From a virus, in IMG/VR virus record IMGVR_UViG_3300020442_001798, positions 1 to 58,084 of that record: a stretch of DNA of 58,084 nucleotides, one strand, 5' to 3'. This document shows, piece after piece, positions 17,801 to 25,891 of this stretch. The first letter of the stretch is position 1, and each line of letters begins with the position of its first letter. Made by a program: the position numbers and the translations under genes. The notes under the pieces were generated by a model. The model did not search any database and was not told the origin of the DNA. It saw only the letters and a program-made list of their open reading frames with translations.

Positions 17801-18779
17801 GAGCATTGATCGTCATGCTAACACTCAAGTAAGCATTAATGATGATACAAATATTATTTCTGCTGCTTACAATGTTCAGTTGCAAGCGAACAAGGTAGTT
17901 GTAAAGATCGCAGGCTTGTCATCTAATCTTGTAGGAGTTCAGCCTTTGTGGAGAGCAGATAACCCTACAACTTTAGCGGTTGTAAATTTAGAGTCTGCAA
18001 TTACAGATTCTGCTACATCTATGACTGTATCTAGCACAGAAGATCCACCTTTTGATAAGGTTGGTTATCTTGCTATTGATGACGAGATTATAAAGTATTC
18101 TTCAAAGTCTGAGAATGCGTTCAGCGGTCTAGAAAGGGGTGTCTTAGGAACAACGGCGGCTTCTCACACTCAAGACTCTGCGGTTAGAGAAGTGCGATAC
18201 TGGGATCTTAAGTATGACAAAGCTCCTGCTTACGATGTCAGAGATCCATTTATCACTGGTATTAGGTTTGAAGAACCTGATGAAATTGATGTTCTTGTTT
18301 GGAATGCAGAAAATTACGGTGCTGAACTAGCGATTTCTGCTAATGCAACTGTTGATAAGGGAACATTTGTTTTTGCTGAAGGAACCGATCCTCTGACAGA
18401 AAAAGTTGCGTTTACTGCTGTGTCTGGTACTCCTGTGTTGTTGACTGAGCAAAGTTCTCAGATTAAAGAACAGAGTGCGGACTTGAGTGAAAATATTCGT
18501 CTGTATGGAATTAAGGAGGTTGTGATTGAAAATACCTTTATTACTGACTTTGATCACGGACAAAAGATTGCTGATTTTATTATCTCTAAGATGAGTACGC
18601 CTGTTCCAATTATTAATGTGAATACTCTTTTAACACCAAAAGCAGTTGTCGGTGATCGTGTCAGGATTACAGAGCTTGATGCTTTTGATATAATTAATGG
18701 TGACTATTGGATTGTTTCTAAGAATGTTTCTTATGGCGATTCTCCTAGTCAAACATTGATGTTGAGGAAGGTAGTGTAA
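14886..18779 (+). CDS. Large minor tail protein with PA14-like and LamG domains
   Basis: The 1,297-residue protein probably forms the tail-tip hub and receptor-binding base. Residues about 580-680 resemble a PA14 fold (GYYIAPDSGDQ, then RLYLEDTLILDSY), a carbohydrate-binding domain. Residues about 738-922 match a concanavalin-like LamG domain (WSIELYIKP, WSHIIVTYDGT, KYYLNG, LDQFLIYSKALSAAQI). An intervening segment at about 305-395 and another at about 1025-1090 share a pattern (ATTVTLNNTDDLPDG.. GDEYVMIID and ATSMTVSSTEDPPFDKVGYLAIDDE) found in phage tail proteins. The C-terminal 90 residues resemble hub domains. The two sugar-binding folds suggest a host polysaccharide receptor. Confidence 0.75.
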   Translation: MITSDIYGNTLTNTFDSKIISASQRLKPKVIADWLTSKNCTTLSISVDANNQHSSNSQGDLGYFFAPEQAMNGYERQSFTWAVADAKDVDGNTIKADGTWHAMPADLSDDYEFGWWSGSVSTNTVESTYGGYEFTNNPTAIFTFDDRKCNIVRVTTSEYYGQVHTYRLTVRSSDSGVPNPLHTEVITIPSGSYYFDHYLPSSLGHSTIDTVEVEIISTRNPLDYGRVQEVNPIYQTDISDDVISLTMDNTRDLHVTELPIAGSGSGSVALSLDNTGKDYSIFSSSSAYGPYMKKNVKIQSSIGWQTQKYDSLFVEKELRAGINASATTVTLNNTDDLPDGGSGDEYVMIIDPDNYTREYVLVSAKTDTYTLSISQRGFNNSIARSHATGTKVVFETYEYPAYTPTYINDWQAQSDAMTSGGSSSDWSRFASEKIITNGFFLEKATVADAVKNLLMRANYPQADYLSLNTFDRSALAKGAILHMNFSERAIDRSGTEIPVSNGLRARFFAMPNGRFNKVKDIIADALDKELSQLEKALGSKAFTVADFTVNTVDINDNSSYALDLIDFTFTDAAGETVEDYYNMVFDGYYIAPDSGDQVLAINIAHGGVRLYLEDTLILDSYRVHSVGPGVYEEIESETVNLVAGKPYKIRIESFYSAPTNASDQFSIYLQYAVGSDPLAIVPIENVYTMTAIDRIGSVDAPYTAGSTDRNKVRNNGVYIGDISVGKDGGLVSDTENYSVHFTSTDYMRLPYDLSWDLNNSSSENYTGEWSIELYIKPTTSGFGGDYAYISSFDGASPTGGFEFYADSSEHGFKIETSSGIESTSVSGTLSTSAWSHIIVTYDGTDIKYYLNGDLQDTLTVVGTISSWNNLDIGFGGRNAYYLIGTGEVAPTSLKDFYLDQFLIYSKALSAAQISDRYTEAVMQPLTVYPFLYGNEASAKDIIEEITLADLGRFYIDEIGKAHYEHFYAFFEPSIDRHANTQVSINDDTNIISAAYNVQLQANKVVVKIAGLSSNLVGVQPLWRADNPTTLAVVNLESAITDSATSMTVSSTEDPPFDKVGYLAIDDEIIKYSSKSENAFSGLERGVLGTTAASHTQDSAVREVRYWDLKYDKAPAYDVRDPFITGIRFEEPDEIDVLVWNAENYGAELAISANATVDKGTFVFAEGTDPLTEKVAFTAVSGTPVLLTEQSSQIKEQSADLSENIRLYGIKEVVIENTFITDFDHGQKIADFIISKMSTPVPIINVNTLLTPKAVVGDRVRITELDAFDIINGDYWIVSKNVSYGDSPSQTLMLRKVV

Positions 18780-20200
18780 TGCCAAGATACAGGCCGGGTG
18801 CGAGCAGACGGACGGTTTCTTCTAGGTCTGGTGCTATCTCTGAGAATGCTGTTGTTTATTCATCGTCAGGTGGTCACAATCATGACGGTGCTAATTCTAG
18901 TTTGATTGATGTCAACAAATATAGTTTGTGGGATTTTACATTAAATACCATCTACAGTACAAACGATAGAACTTCTAAACAAAACTCTCATATTGAGCAG
19001 TTTAGAAATTATGTAAAGAATATCATTATTAATGATGCTTTTGGGGCTGCTGGTGTCACTTTGGGTGATAATGTTATTAATGCTAACAATATTGTTGCTG
19101 GTTCTATTAGCACTGATCTTTTGAGAACTGATGCTATTAAGTCAACCAACTATAGTTACACAAGTGGTAATTTTAGTACGGCTGGAACATTTTTAAACTT
19201 ATCTGACGGATCAATAATTTCTAAAGAGTTTTTTATTGATTCAAGCGGTAACGCTGGTTTTGCTGGTGCGATTAGTGGCGGTACTATTGATATTGGTGGC
19301 ATAGACTCGTCGTCTTTTCATGTCAATAGTGCTGGCGATATGTGGTTGGGTAGTCCTGTGTATAGTGGTGCGCCTTTTAGGGTCTCTAGAGATGGGGATA
19401 TTGTTGCATCAAGCGCAACTATTACCGGAACTATTAATGCTGATGCTGGTTATCTTGGTAGTAGTACATCGGGTTTTGATATTTCATCAAATTCTATTAC
19501 TTCTCAAGATTTTGTTGCAGGTGGTGAAAATAGCGGTCGTGGTAAGTTAAATCTTTATTCATATGGTGATATTGTTATTGACTCTTCTCCCAATAGCGGG
19601 CCTCATTCTGGTCAGACATATAAAACATCTATTGTTGGTGAGTATCTTTATATAGAAAAAACAAGTTCTGGTGATAAGCCTAAAATTTTAATAGGCAACA
19701 CCACTGGTAATACGGATGATGCCGCAGTTGTTATTTACAAGAACGGTTCCACTAAAGCTTCAATGGCTATGAGTAGTAGTGCTGGAAATGTTCTTTTGTA
19801 CGATTCAGCAGGAACTTTAATGATTAACTTAGTTGGTTCAACTGGAGTTCTGGCTGGTAGAACATTTCAAGCTTATAACTCATCTGGTAGCATGACTGCT
19901 GAGCTAAAGGGTAGTGATGGTAGTATACGGGCAGGAAACATTAATGGTGGATATAACAATACTAACACAAATTCTATTGGTCAGGTTACGATTAGTCACG
20001 GCTTAAATGCAGAGCCTGATTTTGTTGTAGTGACTCCCGCCCAGCACTCAAGTAGCACGCCTGACTGGAACGTGCAGTATGTGGTTACATCTAAAAACTC
20101 TTCAACCTTTACAGTGACGCTCTATGAAGGCTTGAATGATACCGTCGCCAGTGACACTCAGGCGTGCTACTGGTTTGCTGGATTCTCTGTTCATACTTAA
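18779..20200 (+). CDS. Tail fibre-like minor tail protein
   Basis: The 473-residue protein begins with a basic leader and a GGHNHDGANSS motif, a His-Asp-Gly motif common near the start of actinophage tail proteins. The middle is made of repeated short Gly/Ser/Ile strands (about 95-270) of the sort that form trimeric beta-helical fibres. The C-terminal 90 residues form a compact beta domain ending in a QACYWFAGFSVHT strand. The ATG overlaps the previous stop (TAATG). It is probably the last structural part of the tail tip. Confidence 0.65.
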   Translation: MPRYRPGASRRTVSSRSGAISENAVVYSSSGGHNHDGANSSLIDVNKYSLWDFTLNTIYSTNDRTSKQNSHIEQFRNYVKNIIINDAFGAAGVTLGDNVINANNIVAGSISTDLLRTDAIKSTNYSYTSGNFSTAGTFLNLSDGSIISKEFFIDSSGNAGFAGAISGGTIDIGGIDSSSFHVNSAGDMWLGSPVYSGAPFRVSRDGDIVASSATITGTINADAGYLGSSTSGFDISSNSITSQDFVAGGENSGRGKLNLYSYGDIVIDSSPNSGPHSGQTYKTSIVGEYLYIEKTSSGDKPKILIGNTTGNTDDAAVVIYKNGSTKASMAMSSSAGNVLLYDSAGTLMINLVGSTGVLAGRTFQAYNSSGSMTAELKGSDGSIRAGNINGGYNNTNTNSIGQVTISHGLNAEPDFVVVTPAQHSSSTPDWNVQYVVTSKNSSTFTVTLYEGLNDTVASDTQACYWFAGFSVHT

Positions 20201-20224
20201 TATTCTAAATAAACTTTTATCATA

Positions 20225-20230
20225 TAAAAT
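20225..20230 (+). promoter_or_regulatory. TAAAAT -10 box, leaderless start at 20237
   Basis: TAAAAT ends 6 nt before the ATG at 20237, with no ribosome site between. Spacing is the same as at 4116 and 23112. Confidence 0.45.
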
Positions 20231-20236
20231 AGTTAT

Positions 20237-20482
20237 ATGAAAAAGTTTAAGTCAATTATTACTCGTATAATTGCTGTTTTTGCTGCGTCTGCTTTGAGTG
20301 TTATTGGTGCTGGCGCTATTGCTGGCATTGAGTTGTGGAAGGCGGCTTTAATGGCCGGTATCGGTGGTATGGCTACGGTGGTTGAGGCGCTGGCTAGAGC
20401 CTACATGGATGACGGTGTTTTAGATGAAGATGAGATAAATGCTGCTTTTCATAAGGTTGATAAAAAAGCGGCTTCTGAATAG
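20237..20482 (+). CDS. Holin-like membrane protein
   Basis: The 81-residue protein has a basic start (MKKFKSIITR), a hydrophobic Ala/Gly/Ile-rich region (about 11-55, enough for two membrane spans) and a charged, helical C-terminus (DDGVLDEDEINAAFHKVDKK). The layout fits a holin, but no lysin is adjacent; the endolysin lies at 69-1046. It may alternatively be a tail-associated membrane protein. Confidence 0.5.
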   Translation: MKKFKSIITRIIAVFAASALSVIGAGAIAGIELWKAALMAGIGGMATVVEALARAYMDDGVLDEDEINAAFHKVDKKAASE

Positions 20483-20489
20483 TTCCTAG

Positions 20490-20497
20490 TGTATAAT
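20490..20497 (+). promoter_or_regulatory. TATAAT promoter before the gene at 20508
   Basis: TGTATAAT with a perfect TATAAT at 20492-20497 lies 10 nt before the ATG at 20508, which has no Shine-Dalgarno site. Confidence 0.5.
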
Positions 20498-20507
20498 AGT
20501 AGATAGT

Positions 20508-21182
20508 ATGGCTTACGAAAACTATAAGTTTATTTCTTGGGCAAGCGGCACACCTATTACTGGTACTCGTCTGGCTCAGATGTCCACAAATATTGAGCAA
20601 GTTAAACTTGCTACTGATGACCGCCCACAGGGTATTATTAAATACACTAAGGCTAGTTCACCTATCACATACGGTACTAGCGACAGTACAAGTGTTACAA
20701 GGAACACGCTTGCTAGTTTAAGGGATGACACCCCTAGCGGGTCTGATAATCGTCTTAGCGCTGATGCTAATAGATATGTTCGATTGATCTTGGACTTTCC
20801 TGGTATAAAAATTGCTAGCAGGGGTGCAGAAGATACGAAGTATGAGTTGTTGATTTATTATGGTTTGGATACTGATCCTTCACCAACATTAGTTTCAAAA
20901 CATTATTTGAATCCTCACATTTATGCTTTTTACGATGTTAGCTCTGATGCTTCGACTACAACTGTAAGTGTAAGAAGTAGTGGTAATGATGTTTACTTTG
21001 GTGCTGGCATGTATTCTATTGTGCTAGACACAAGTTCTTCTGGTTGGACTAATAGAAGCTATTTCTGTGCTGTTCAGAGAACTGCTAATAGCAATATGAC
21101 CAACGTTCCCGATTATACAGTGATGGCTTCGTCTACATCTCCTGTGGAGTTCTATGCTGAAGACATTGGAGGGACTTCTTAA
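20508..21182 (+). CDS. Minor tail or virion-associated protein, unknown type
   Basis: The 224-residue protein starts with MAYENYKFISWASGTPIT..RLAQMSTNIEQV, a pattern seen at the start of other actinophage tail-region proteins. The rest is beta-rich with a jelly-roll-like alternation of strands. It has its own promoter. No Cys-based motif or enzyme signature is seen. A fibre-tip or decoration role is inferred from position. Confidence 0.5.
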   Translation: MAYENYKFISWASGTPITGTRLAQMSTNIEQVKLATDDRPQGIIKYTKASSPITYGTSDSTSVTRNTLASLRDDTPSGSDNRLSADANRYVRLILDFPGIKIASRGAEDTKYELLIYYGLDTDPSPTLVSKHYLNPHIYAFYDVSSDASTTTVSVRSSGNDVYFGAGMYSIVLDTSSSGWTNRSYFCAVQRTANSNMTNVPDYTVMASSTSPVEFYAEDIGGTS

Positions 21183-21184
21183 CA

Positions 21185-21607
21185 GTGAGTCTCGCTTCTC
21201 AGCGTAATGACATTGAGTGGAAAGCCGGTCATTTATCTGGAAGTGACAGCCCTAGCTTTCAAGGCGGCAAGTATATTGATGATAAAGGTTATGTTAAAGT
21301 TTTAAGACCTGAGCATCCTAAAAATATTCGTGGCTACATCTATGAGCATAGGGCTGTGATGGAAGAGTATTTAGGCCGGATGCTCCAGCCTTGGGAAACT
21401 ATTCATCACATTAACGAGATAAAGGTTGATAATCGGGTTGAAAATCTATTTCTTTGCACTGTTCCAGAACATAGCGCTATTCATCGTGAAGGTAAGCGTC
21501 CCAATGAGGCTCACAGAGCAAAGATGCGCGAGGTGGCTAGGGAGCATAAGCCTCACTTAAAGAAAAGAAATAGGACTTTGAGAGCACCGAGAGAAAAATT
21601 TTCCTAA
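21185..21607 (+). CDS. HNH endonuclease, probably homing type
   Basis: Residues about 56-92 form an HNH fold: EHR at the first strand, HHINEIKVDNRVENL for the central His-His-Asn core, and EHSAIHR at the end. The 140-residue size and basic C-terminal tail match free-standing phage homing nucleases. It starts with GTG 2 nt after the previous stop and has no good ribosome site. It lies between tail and replication modules, a common insertion place. A role in packaging is less likely because the terminase is at 39.6 kb. Confidence 0.8.
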   Translation: MSLASQRNDIEWKAGHLSGSDSPSFQGGKYIDDKGYVKVLRPEHPKNIRGYIYEHRAVMEEYLGRMLQPWETIHHINEIKVDNRVENLFLCTVPEHSAIHREGKRPNEAHRAKMREVAREHKPHLKKRNRTLRAPREKFS

Positions 21608-21639
21608 AGACACATTTGCTTCAGATTTCTGCTACCATT

Positions 21640-21667
21640 TGTATACTGTCTTGTAGACCTTAGGAGT
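21640..21667 (+). promoter_or_regulatory. TATACT promoter and ribosome site
   Basis: TATACT (21642-21647) is a good -10 box after a 34-nt gap following the HNH gene. TTAGGAG (21660-21666) then precedes the ATG at 21672, so unlike other promoters here this one gives a short 5' leader with a ribosome site. Confidence 0.45.
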
Positions 21668-21671
21668 TTTA

Positions 21672-22841
21672 ATGAAATCATGTGAAGCGAAGGGGTGTAA
21701 CATTGAGTTTACGCCTAACTCGTCTAACCAGAAATATGCACATTCTACTTGTCGCAAAACTTTAGATAGTCTTGGGATTTGTAGATATCGTAAAGAGAAT
21801 GGATTGGTAGATATGCCTGTAGATATTACATCTGGCGACTCGTTTGATTCTGATGCAGAATTGCGTGTTGCCTATTCTAAATTGCAGAAAGAGTACGATA
21901 AAGTCAAGAACAAGAAAGATGATCTTGTTGATGCTGTGTATCGTGCTACTTTGGAACTTGACACAACCGTTAAGGCACCAAAAGTAAAAGCTCCTCCTAA
22001 GGATAAGCGTAAGGGTAAGACGGAAGAGGTTGCGGTTGCTGTTATCGCTGACTGGCAGCTTGCTAAGGTTACACCTGATTACAACTCTGAGGTTTGCGAA
22101 CAACGTATTGAGCAGTATGCTCAAAAGATTATTGACCTTACAGAGATTCAGCGTGCGGATCATCCTGTTAAGAAGCTGCATGTGTGGGCTTTGGGAGATA
22201 TTGTTGAAGGAGAACTTATCTTCCCCGGTCAATCATTCTTAATTGATGGTGGCTTGTATCGTCAGGTCACTGTTGATGGGCCTAGAATTATTAAGAACTT
22301 CTTAACTAAGATGCTTGAGAACTTTGATGAAGTTCATTTTACTGGTGTTATTGGCAATCATGGCTCTATTGGTGGTAGGGCTAGGCGAGATCACGATCCA
22401 GAGACGAATGCTGACAGAATGCTGTATCGTGTAGTACAATGGATGTTTGAGAAGGAAAAACGTATTACTTTTGATATACCAGATGGTAGGGGCGAAAAGC
22501 ACTGGTTTGCTGTCCCTGAAATCGGTAATTACAAAAGTTTGCTTTGTCACGGTGATCAATTCAATGGTTTATCTTCATTCTATTCGTTCCAAAAAAAGGT
22601 GTATGGATGGAAAGTTGGTGCTCTCGGGGAAGACTTTGATGATGTCTACATTGGTCACTGGCACACTCCAACTAAGATGACGTTTAATACTATTCAGGTT
22701 AGAGTGTCGGGCAGTCCTGAATCTACAAACACTTATGCTATGGAGAGCCTTGCTGCTATTGGAAGACCTTCACAGCCCTTGATGTTTGTTCACCCTGATA
22801 AGGGTATAGTCACAGCAGAATATAACTGCTGGCTTGACTAA
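21672..22841 (+). CDS. Calcineurin-like metallophosphoesterase with N-terminal Cys finger
   Basis: The 389-residue enzyme shows the motif series of metallophosphoesterases: D-x-Q at about 126-128 (ADWQLA), GDIVEGE at about 175, GNHGS at about 227, HGDQF at about 292 and GHWHTP at about 328. These bind two metals and cleave phosphodiesters or phosphomonoesters. The first 30 residues contain CEAKGC and a later HSTC, probably a small zinc finger. A Lys-rich linker joins the parts (about 95-120). A DNA-repair nuclease role like SbcD or Mre11 is possible but the capping region is unfamiliar. Confidence 0.85.
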   Translation: MKSCEAKGCNIEFTPNSSNQKYAHSTCRKTLDSLGICRYRKENGLVDMPVDITSGDSFDSDAELRVAYSKLQKEYDKVKNKKDDLVDAVYRATLELDTTVKAPKVKAPPKDKRKGKTEEVAVAVIADWQLAKVTPDYNSEVCEQRIEQYAQKIIDLTEIQRADHPVKKLHVWALGDIVEGELIFPGQSFLIDGGLYRQVTVDGPRIIKNFLTKMLENFDEVHFTGVIGNHGSIGGRARRDHDPETNADRMLYRVVQWMFEKEKRITFDIPDGRGEKHWFAVPEIGNYKSLLCHGDQFNGLSSFYSFQKKVYGWKVGALGEDFDDVYIGHWHTPTKMTFNTIQVRVSGSPESTNTYAMESLAAIGRPSQPLMFVHPDKGIVTAEYNCWLD

Positions 22842-22853
22842 GGAGGAAAATAA

Positions 22854-23051
22854 ATGATTAAATTGTCAGAGGCAAATAAGAAAATGATTGCTTCATATGG
22901 CCGTAGCGTTATCGGTGCAGCACTTGCAACGTATACTGCTACAAGTGACTGGAAGATGGCTCTCAACTCGCTTTGGGCTGCTTTGATTCCTGTCGCAATG
23001 CGATTCTTGAACCCGGGCGACAACGCCTTCGGTAAGAACGCCGGTGCCTGA
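22854..23051 (+). CDS. Small membrane-associated protein
   Basis: The 65-residue protein has a moderately hydrophobic stretch at about 16-50 (VIGAALATYTATSDW, then LNSLWAALIPVAMRFL) and a polar, Gly-rich end. A very strong AAGGAGGA site precedes it. The sequence resembles small phage proteins labelled holin, but it is far from the endolysin. Confidence 0.45.
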   Translation: MIKLSEANKKMIASYGRSVIGAALATYTATSDWKMALNSLWAALIPVAMRFLNPGDNAFGKNAGA

Positions 23052-23096
23052 TTTAATTAAAAATTGATGTACCTAGCCCCTCTGCTCTGAACTGCG

Positions 23097-23105
23097 TGGT
23101 AAAAT
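23097..23105 (+). promoter_or_regulatory. Extended -10 box, leaderless start at 23112
   Basis: TGGTAAAAT fits a TGn-extended -10 element and ends 6 nt before the ATG at 23112. No ribosome site is present. It would start the transcript for the regulator and replication genes. Confidence 0.5.
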
Positions 23106-23111
23106 ATTCAT

Positions 23112-23315
23112 ATGGATATTAAAACAAACATTCCACTTAAATGCACTCGTTGCGGAGGGGCTAAGTATATTGATGAGCCTTATCCGATTTTCGACACTTG
23201 GTATGTGGATGTTGTTTGTATTGCTTGCGGTCACGCAAAAGATATTCCTGTGTCGGAGCTAAGGGAACTAATTTCTAAACTTGAGTCTGCAATGAGGAAG
23301 AAAATTGATAAGTGA
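23112..23315 (+). CDS. Zinc-ribbon protein
   Basis: The 67-residue protein has C-x2-C at 13-16 and a second C-x2-C at about 37-40, forming a zinc ribbon, then a charged C-terminal helix. It is probably a small nucleic-acid or protein-binding factor. It opens the operon leading to replication genes. Confidence 0.6.
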   Translation: MDIKTNIPLKCTRCGGAKYIDEPYPIFDTWYVDVVCIACGHAKDIPVSELRELISKLESAMRKKIDK

Positions 23316-23769
23316 TAAGGTAATTACTAATAAAATTTACATGTACGCTGGCTCTTTACACAAAGTAAAACGAGTTCAAAAGAAAAATGGTAAAGTTGTG
23401 TTGAGCAGTATGAAAGATTCTTCTGAAGTTGTTGTGCCGCTGGCTGGCTCTGATTTATTGCTTTCTAGAGTTTATACTATTGGTGAAGTGGCAAAAATTG
23501 TTGAGCGTAGACCTGATACAATTAGGAAGTACGAAAGGTCGGGTCTTATCCCAAAACCAGTCGCTGTCGGTGAAGAGTACCCATCGTATAAGAACTGGCG
23601 ATTCTACTCCCATCCAGATGTCTATGAGATTGTCGATTTTTTTTCAAATAGAACCCCCGGTCGCCCCGTAAAAAGAGTAGAGTCTATCGAATCCGTTGAT
23701 AATCGGATTCAAAATCTAAACCAAAAAGTAAAAATGACAGCAAGGAGCATACAAAATGCAAGAATCTAA
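23305..23769 (+). CDS. MerR-like helix-turn-helix protein
   Basis: Residues about 57-112 follow the MerR DNA-binding pattern: YTIGEVAKIVERRPDTIRKYERSG (helix-turn-helix), a wing, and WRFYSHPDVYEIVDFF. An N-terminal region of about 50 residues resembles a small beta-barrel. It probably binds DNA as regulator or excisionase-like factor. The TTG at 23305 has GAGGAAG upstream; an ATG at 23341 is the alternative. It overlaps the previous gene by 11 bases. Confidence 0.65.
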   Translation: MISDKVITNKIYMYAGSLHKVKRVQKKNGKVVLSSMKDSSEVVVPLAGSDLLLSRVYTIGEVAKIVERRPDTIRKYERSGLIPKPVAVGEEYPSYKNWRFYSHPDVYEIVDFFSNRTPGRPVKRVESIESVDNRIQNLNQKVKMTARSIQNARI

Positions 23770-23959
23770 TGTTGAAATCTGGGCATCGCTTGGAATTACT
23801 AAAAACCTTGGAAATTATGAATCACTTCGTCTAGATGCTGGTGCTAGAGTTAAGGCATCATCTGAAGATGACGAACAGGCTTGGGCTGATCTGTGGAAAG
23901 CAGTTGACGAACAGATTGAGGCTAAGCTTCGGGAGCTAGATAGCGAGAATGAAAAGTGA
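23756..23959 (+). CDS. Acidic small protein of unknown function
   Basis: 67 residues, helical, rich in Glu and Ala, with an EDDEQAWADLWKAVDEQIEAKL-like amphipathic stretch. It overlaps both neighbours by about 11-14 bases, so it belongs to the same coupled operon. AAGGAG upstream at 23741-23746 supports the start. Confidence 0.6.
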   Translation: MQESNVEIWASLGITKNLGNYESLRLDAGARVKASSEDDEQAWADLWKAVDEQIEAKLRELDSENEK

Positions 23960-24245
23960 TTGGAGAGACTATGCAGTCTGTTCACAAGACAAATCTCCAC
24001 ATAAGTGGTTGTCGTCAAATATTGACGAGATAAACTACGCTAAAGATGGGTGTAGAAGGTGTACTGTTCGTAAAGAGTGCTTGTATTCCGCAATTTATGA
24101 GAGAGAAGCATTTGTGGGTGTTAACGCAGGCTATTCCGAAATAGAGTACATGATTAGAACATGGGAGCCAGTAGAGGAAGACGATGAAACTAACTGGAGA
24201 AAATCTGATAGACTTATTCAAGTCCTATTCAGAGAAATCATCTAA
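23949..24245 (+). CDS. WhiB-like iron-sulfur regulator (divergent)
   Basis: Cys11 and the CRRCTVRKEC cluster (about 35-44) give the C...C-x2-C-x5-C pattern of WhiB-like proteins, which hold a [4Fe-4S] cluster and act with the sigma factor. The usual G-V-W-G-G turn is replaced by VGVNAGYSE, so it is divergent. WhiB proteins are confined to actinobacteria and their phages, which fixes the host group. It overlaps its neighbours, including a long overlap with the next gene (24184-24245). Confidence 0.75.
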   Translation: MKSDWRDYAVCSQDKSPHKWLSSNIDEINYAKDGCRRCTVRKECLYSAIYEREAFVGVNAGYSEIEYMIRTWEPVEEDDETNWRKSDRLIQVLFREII

Positions 24246-24489
24246 ATTATTTATTCCAGATTCCCCTCGGCAGGATCAGGTAGCTGATAGTCTTGCTAAG
24301 CATTATGACGGGGAACTCTTACAGAAGGCGGTGAAGTGGTATATTGACAACAGGCCGGGGCCATTCCTTGTATTTGAATTCGCAGTGGAGTCAAGGGATA
24401 TGGTTGAGAAGGTCAAGTATGAAAACGAGGCTAAGTCTCGCTTTCAAGACATTGTAGCCGAAACTCGTAAGAGAATGGAAAACTCTTGA
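24184..24489 (+). CDS. Protein next to the helicase, possible loader
   Basis: The 101-residue helical protein begins 62 bases inside the WhiB gene in another frame, has GAGGAAG before its ATG, and ends on the DnaB-like helicase start (TTGA overlap). A RPGPFLVFEFAVESRDMVEKVKYENEA segment and size are like helicase-loading or primosomal accessory proteins, but the call is from position only. Confidence 0.5.
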   Translation: MKLTGENLIDLFKSYSEKSSKLFIPDSPRQDQVADSLAKHYDGELLQKAVKWYIDNRPGPFLVFEFAVESRDMVEKVKYENEAKSRFQDIVAETRKRMENS

Positions 24490-25706
24490 ATTACGAAATT
24501 AAATTACTTAATTCGATTATTGAATCTAATGATTATGTAGAAGCAGTCAATAGTGGTGTTGAGAATGTCTTTATTGAATATAGAGATGTTTGGAACTTTC
24601 TTGTATCGCACTACGATGATCACAGCAAAGTGCCGTCGAAAGACACAGTAAAGTCTCACTTTTCAGACTTTGAATTTTTTAACACACCTGAACCTCTTGC
24701 TTACTATGTAGATGAAGCTAAGAGGGAGTCTCTTGCTTTTCAGACAAGGCAGATTGTTGCTAAGGCTCACTCTTTGATTGGTGACGTTGGACCAAAAGAT
24801 GCGTTATCGTATCTTATGGAACAAACCAGTAAGCTTTACAAATACTCTAGTTCACTCAAAGACACTGACCTTGTATCTGAATGGCGTGACAGATATGATG
24901 ATCTTAAAGAGAGGTCAGAAAACCCTGATAAACATACTGTTGGTATTCCTAGCGGTATTGATGTCATTGATAAGACGTTTGGTGGCTGGCAGGCTGGCGA
25001 CTTTGTTGTATTACTGGGCTGGACTGGTGTTGGTAAGTCATTTATTGCACGTTTGTTTGCGGCTAATGCGTGGCGTGCTGGTTATCGACCAATGATTATT
25101 TCTCTTGAGATGAATAAGAAGCAAGAGGGTCAAAGATTAGATACATTGCTTAACAATGGCGAGGGGCATTTTACTAACACTGATTTAATTAAAGCAAATC
25201 CTGCTATTGTTGACGGTTATGAATCTTGGGCTGAGTCCACCTTTGAGGGTAAGCAACCAATTTATTTGATTACTTCAGAAGGCTTGGAGACTGCCGACCA
25301 AAACATGGTTCAGGCTAAGATTGATCAGTATCAGCCCGACATGGTTATTCTTGACTATCATGGTTTGTTTGATGATGCCACTGGTGCTAAGAATGAGACC
25401 GAGAAGGCTAAGAATCTATCGAAGGCTTTCAAAAGAATTGCTGTTAAGAACAATGTGCCTATTATTGACGTAGCAGCAGTGACTATGGCGGAAGGTCATG
25501 GGGATAGGCCACCTGAGCTTGAAGAAGTTGCTTGGTCAAAACAGTTGGCATATGATGCTGACTTGGTTCTTGCTATTCACCGTGAGTTTAACTCTGATCT
25601 TTTCCAAGTGGTGTCTAGGAAGGTGCGCAGAGCGACACACTTTGGGTTCTATTTAAGGTGGGATTTAGAAACAGGAAAGTGGGCAGAAGAGTGGGACGTA
25701 GGGTGA
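24486..25706 (+). CDS. DnaB-like replicative helicase
   Basis: The 406-residue protein has an N-terminal helical domain (about 1-130) and a RecA-like motor. The Walker A loop GWTGVGKS is at about 178-185, the Walker B strand MVILDYHG at about 285-292, and a KQLAYDADLVLAIHRE segment matches the DnaB H4 region. It unwinds DNA at the phage fork. It starts with TTG, overlapping the preceding stop. It is followed by primase, ssDNA-binding protein and polymerase, a full phage replisome. Confidence 0.85.
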   Translation: MNYEIKLLNSIIESNDYVEAVNSGVENVFIEYRDVWNFLVSHYDDHSKVPSKDTVKSHFSDFEFFNTPEPLAYYVDEAKRESLAFQTRQIVAKAHSLIGDVGPKDALSYLMEQTSKLYKYSSSLKDTDLVSEWRDRYDDLKERSENPDKHTVGIPSGIDVIDKTFGGWQAGDFVVLLGWTGVGKSFIARLFAANAWRAGYRPMIISLEMNKKQEGQRLDTLLNNGEGHFTNTDLIKANPAIVDGYESWAESTFEGKQPIYLITSEGLETADQNMVQAKIDQYQPDMVILDYHGLFDDATGAKNETEKAKNLSKAFKRIAVKNNVPIIDVAAVTMAEGHGDRPPELEEVAWSKQLAYDADLVLAIHREFNSDLFQVVSRKVRRATHFGFYLRWDLETGKWAEEWDVG

Positions 25707-25891
25707 CGACTGAAAAAATCTTTCACACATTGAAAGGGACGGCTGTTGATATTGAAACAGTTATTAGATTGCGTTCATGGATGGAAGATGAAGTCAGAAA
25801 GACACAAGGTAAGTTTAAATTTACTTCGTTAATTACTGATTACGACAAAGAGACAGAGACATTTGAATTCAAGCTTCATTTCCACAGGTAA
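25703..25891 (+). CDS. Small protein between helicase and primase
   Basis: Start GTG overlaps the helicase stop (GTGA). The 62 residues form a helix followed by beta strands (FKFTSLITDYDKETETFEFKLHFHR). No family is recognised. Longer readings from upstream are shadows inside the helicase. Confidence 0.55.
   Translation: MTTEKIFHTLKGTAVDIETVIRLRSWMEDEVRKTQGKFKFTSLITDYDKETETFEFKLHFHR

Noticed and set aside
22854-23051. Definite holin call
   Set aside because: Hydrophobicity is moderate and a lysin is not adjacent, so only a membrane-associated label is given.
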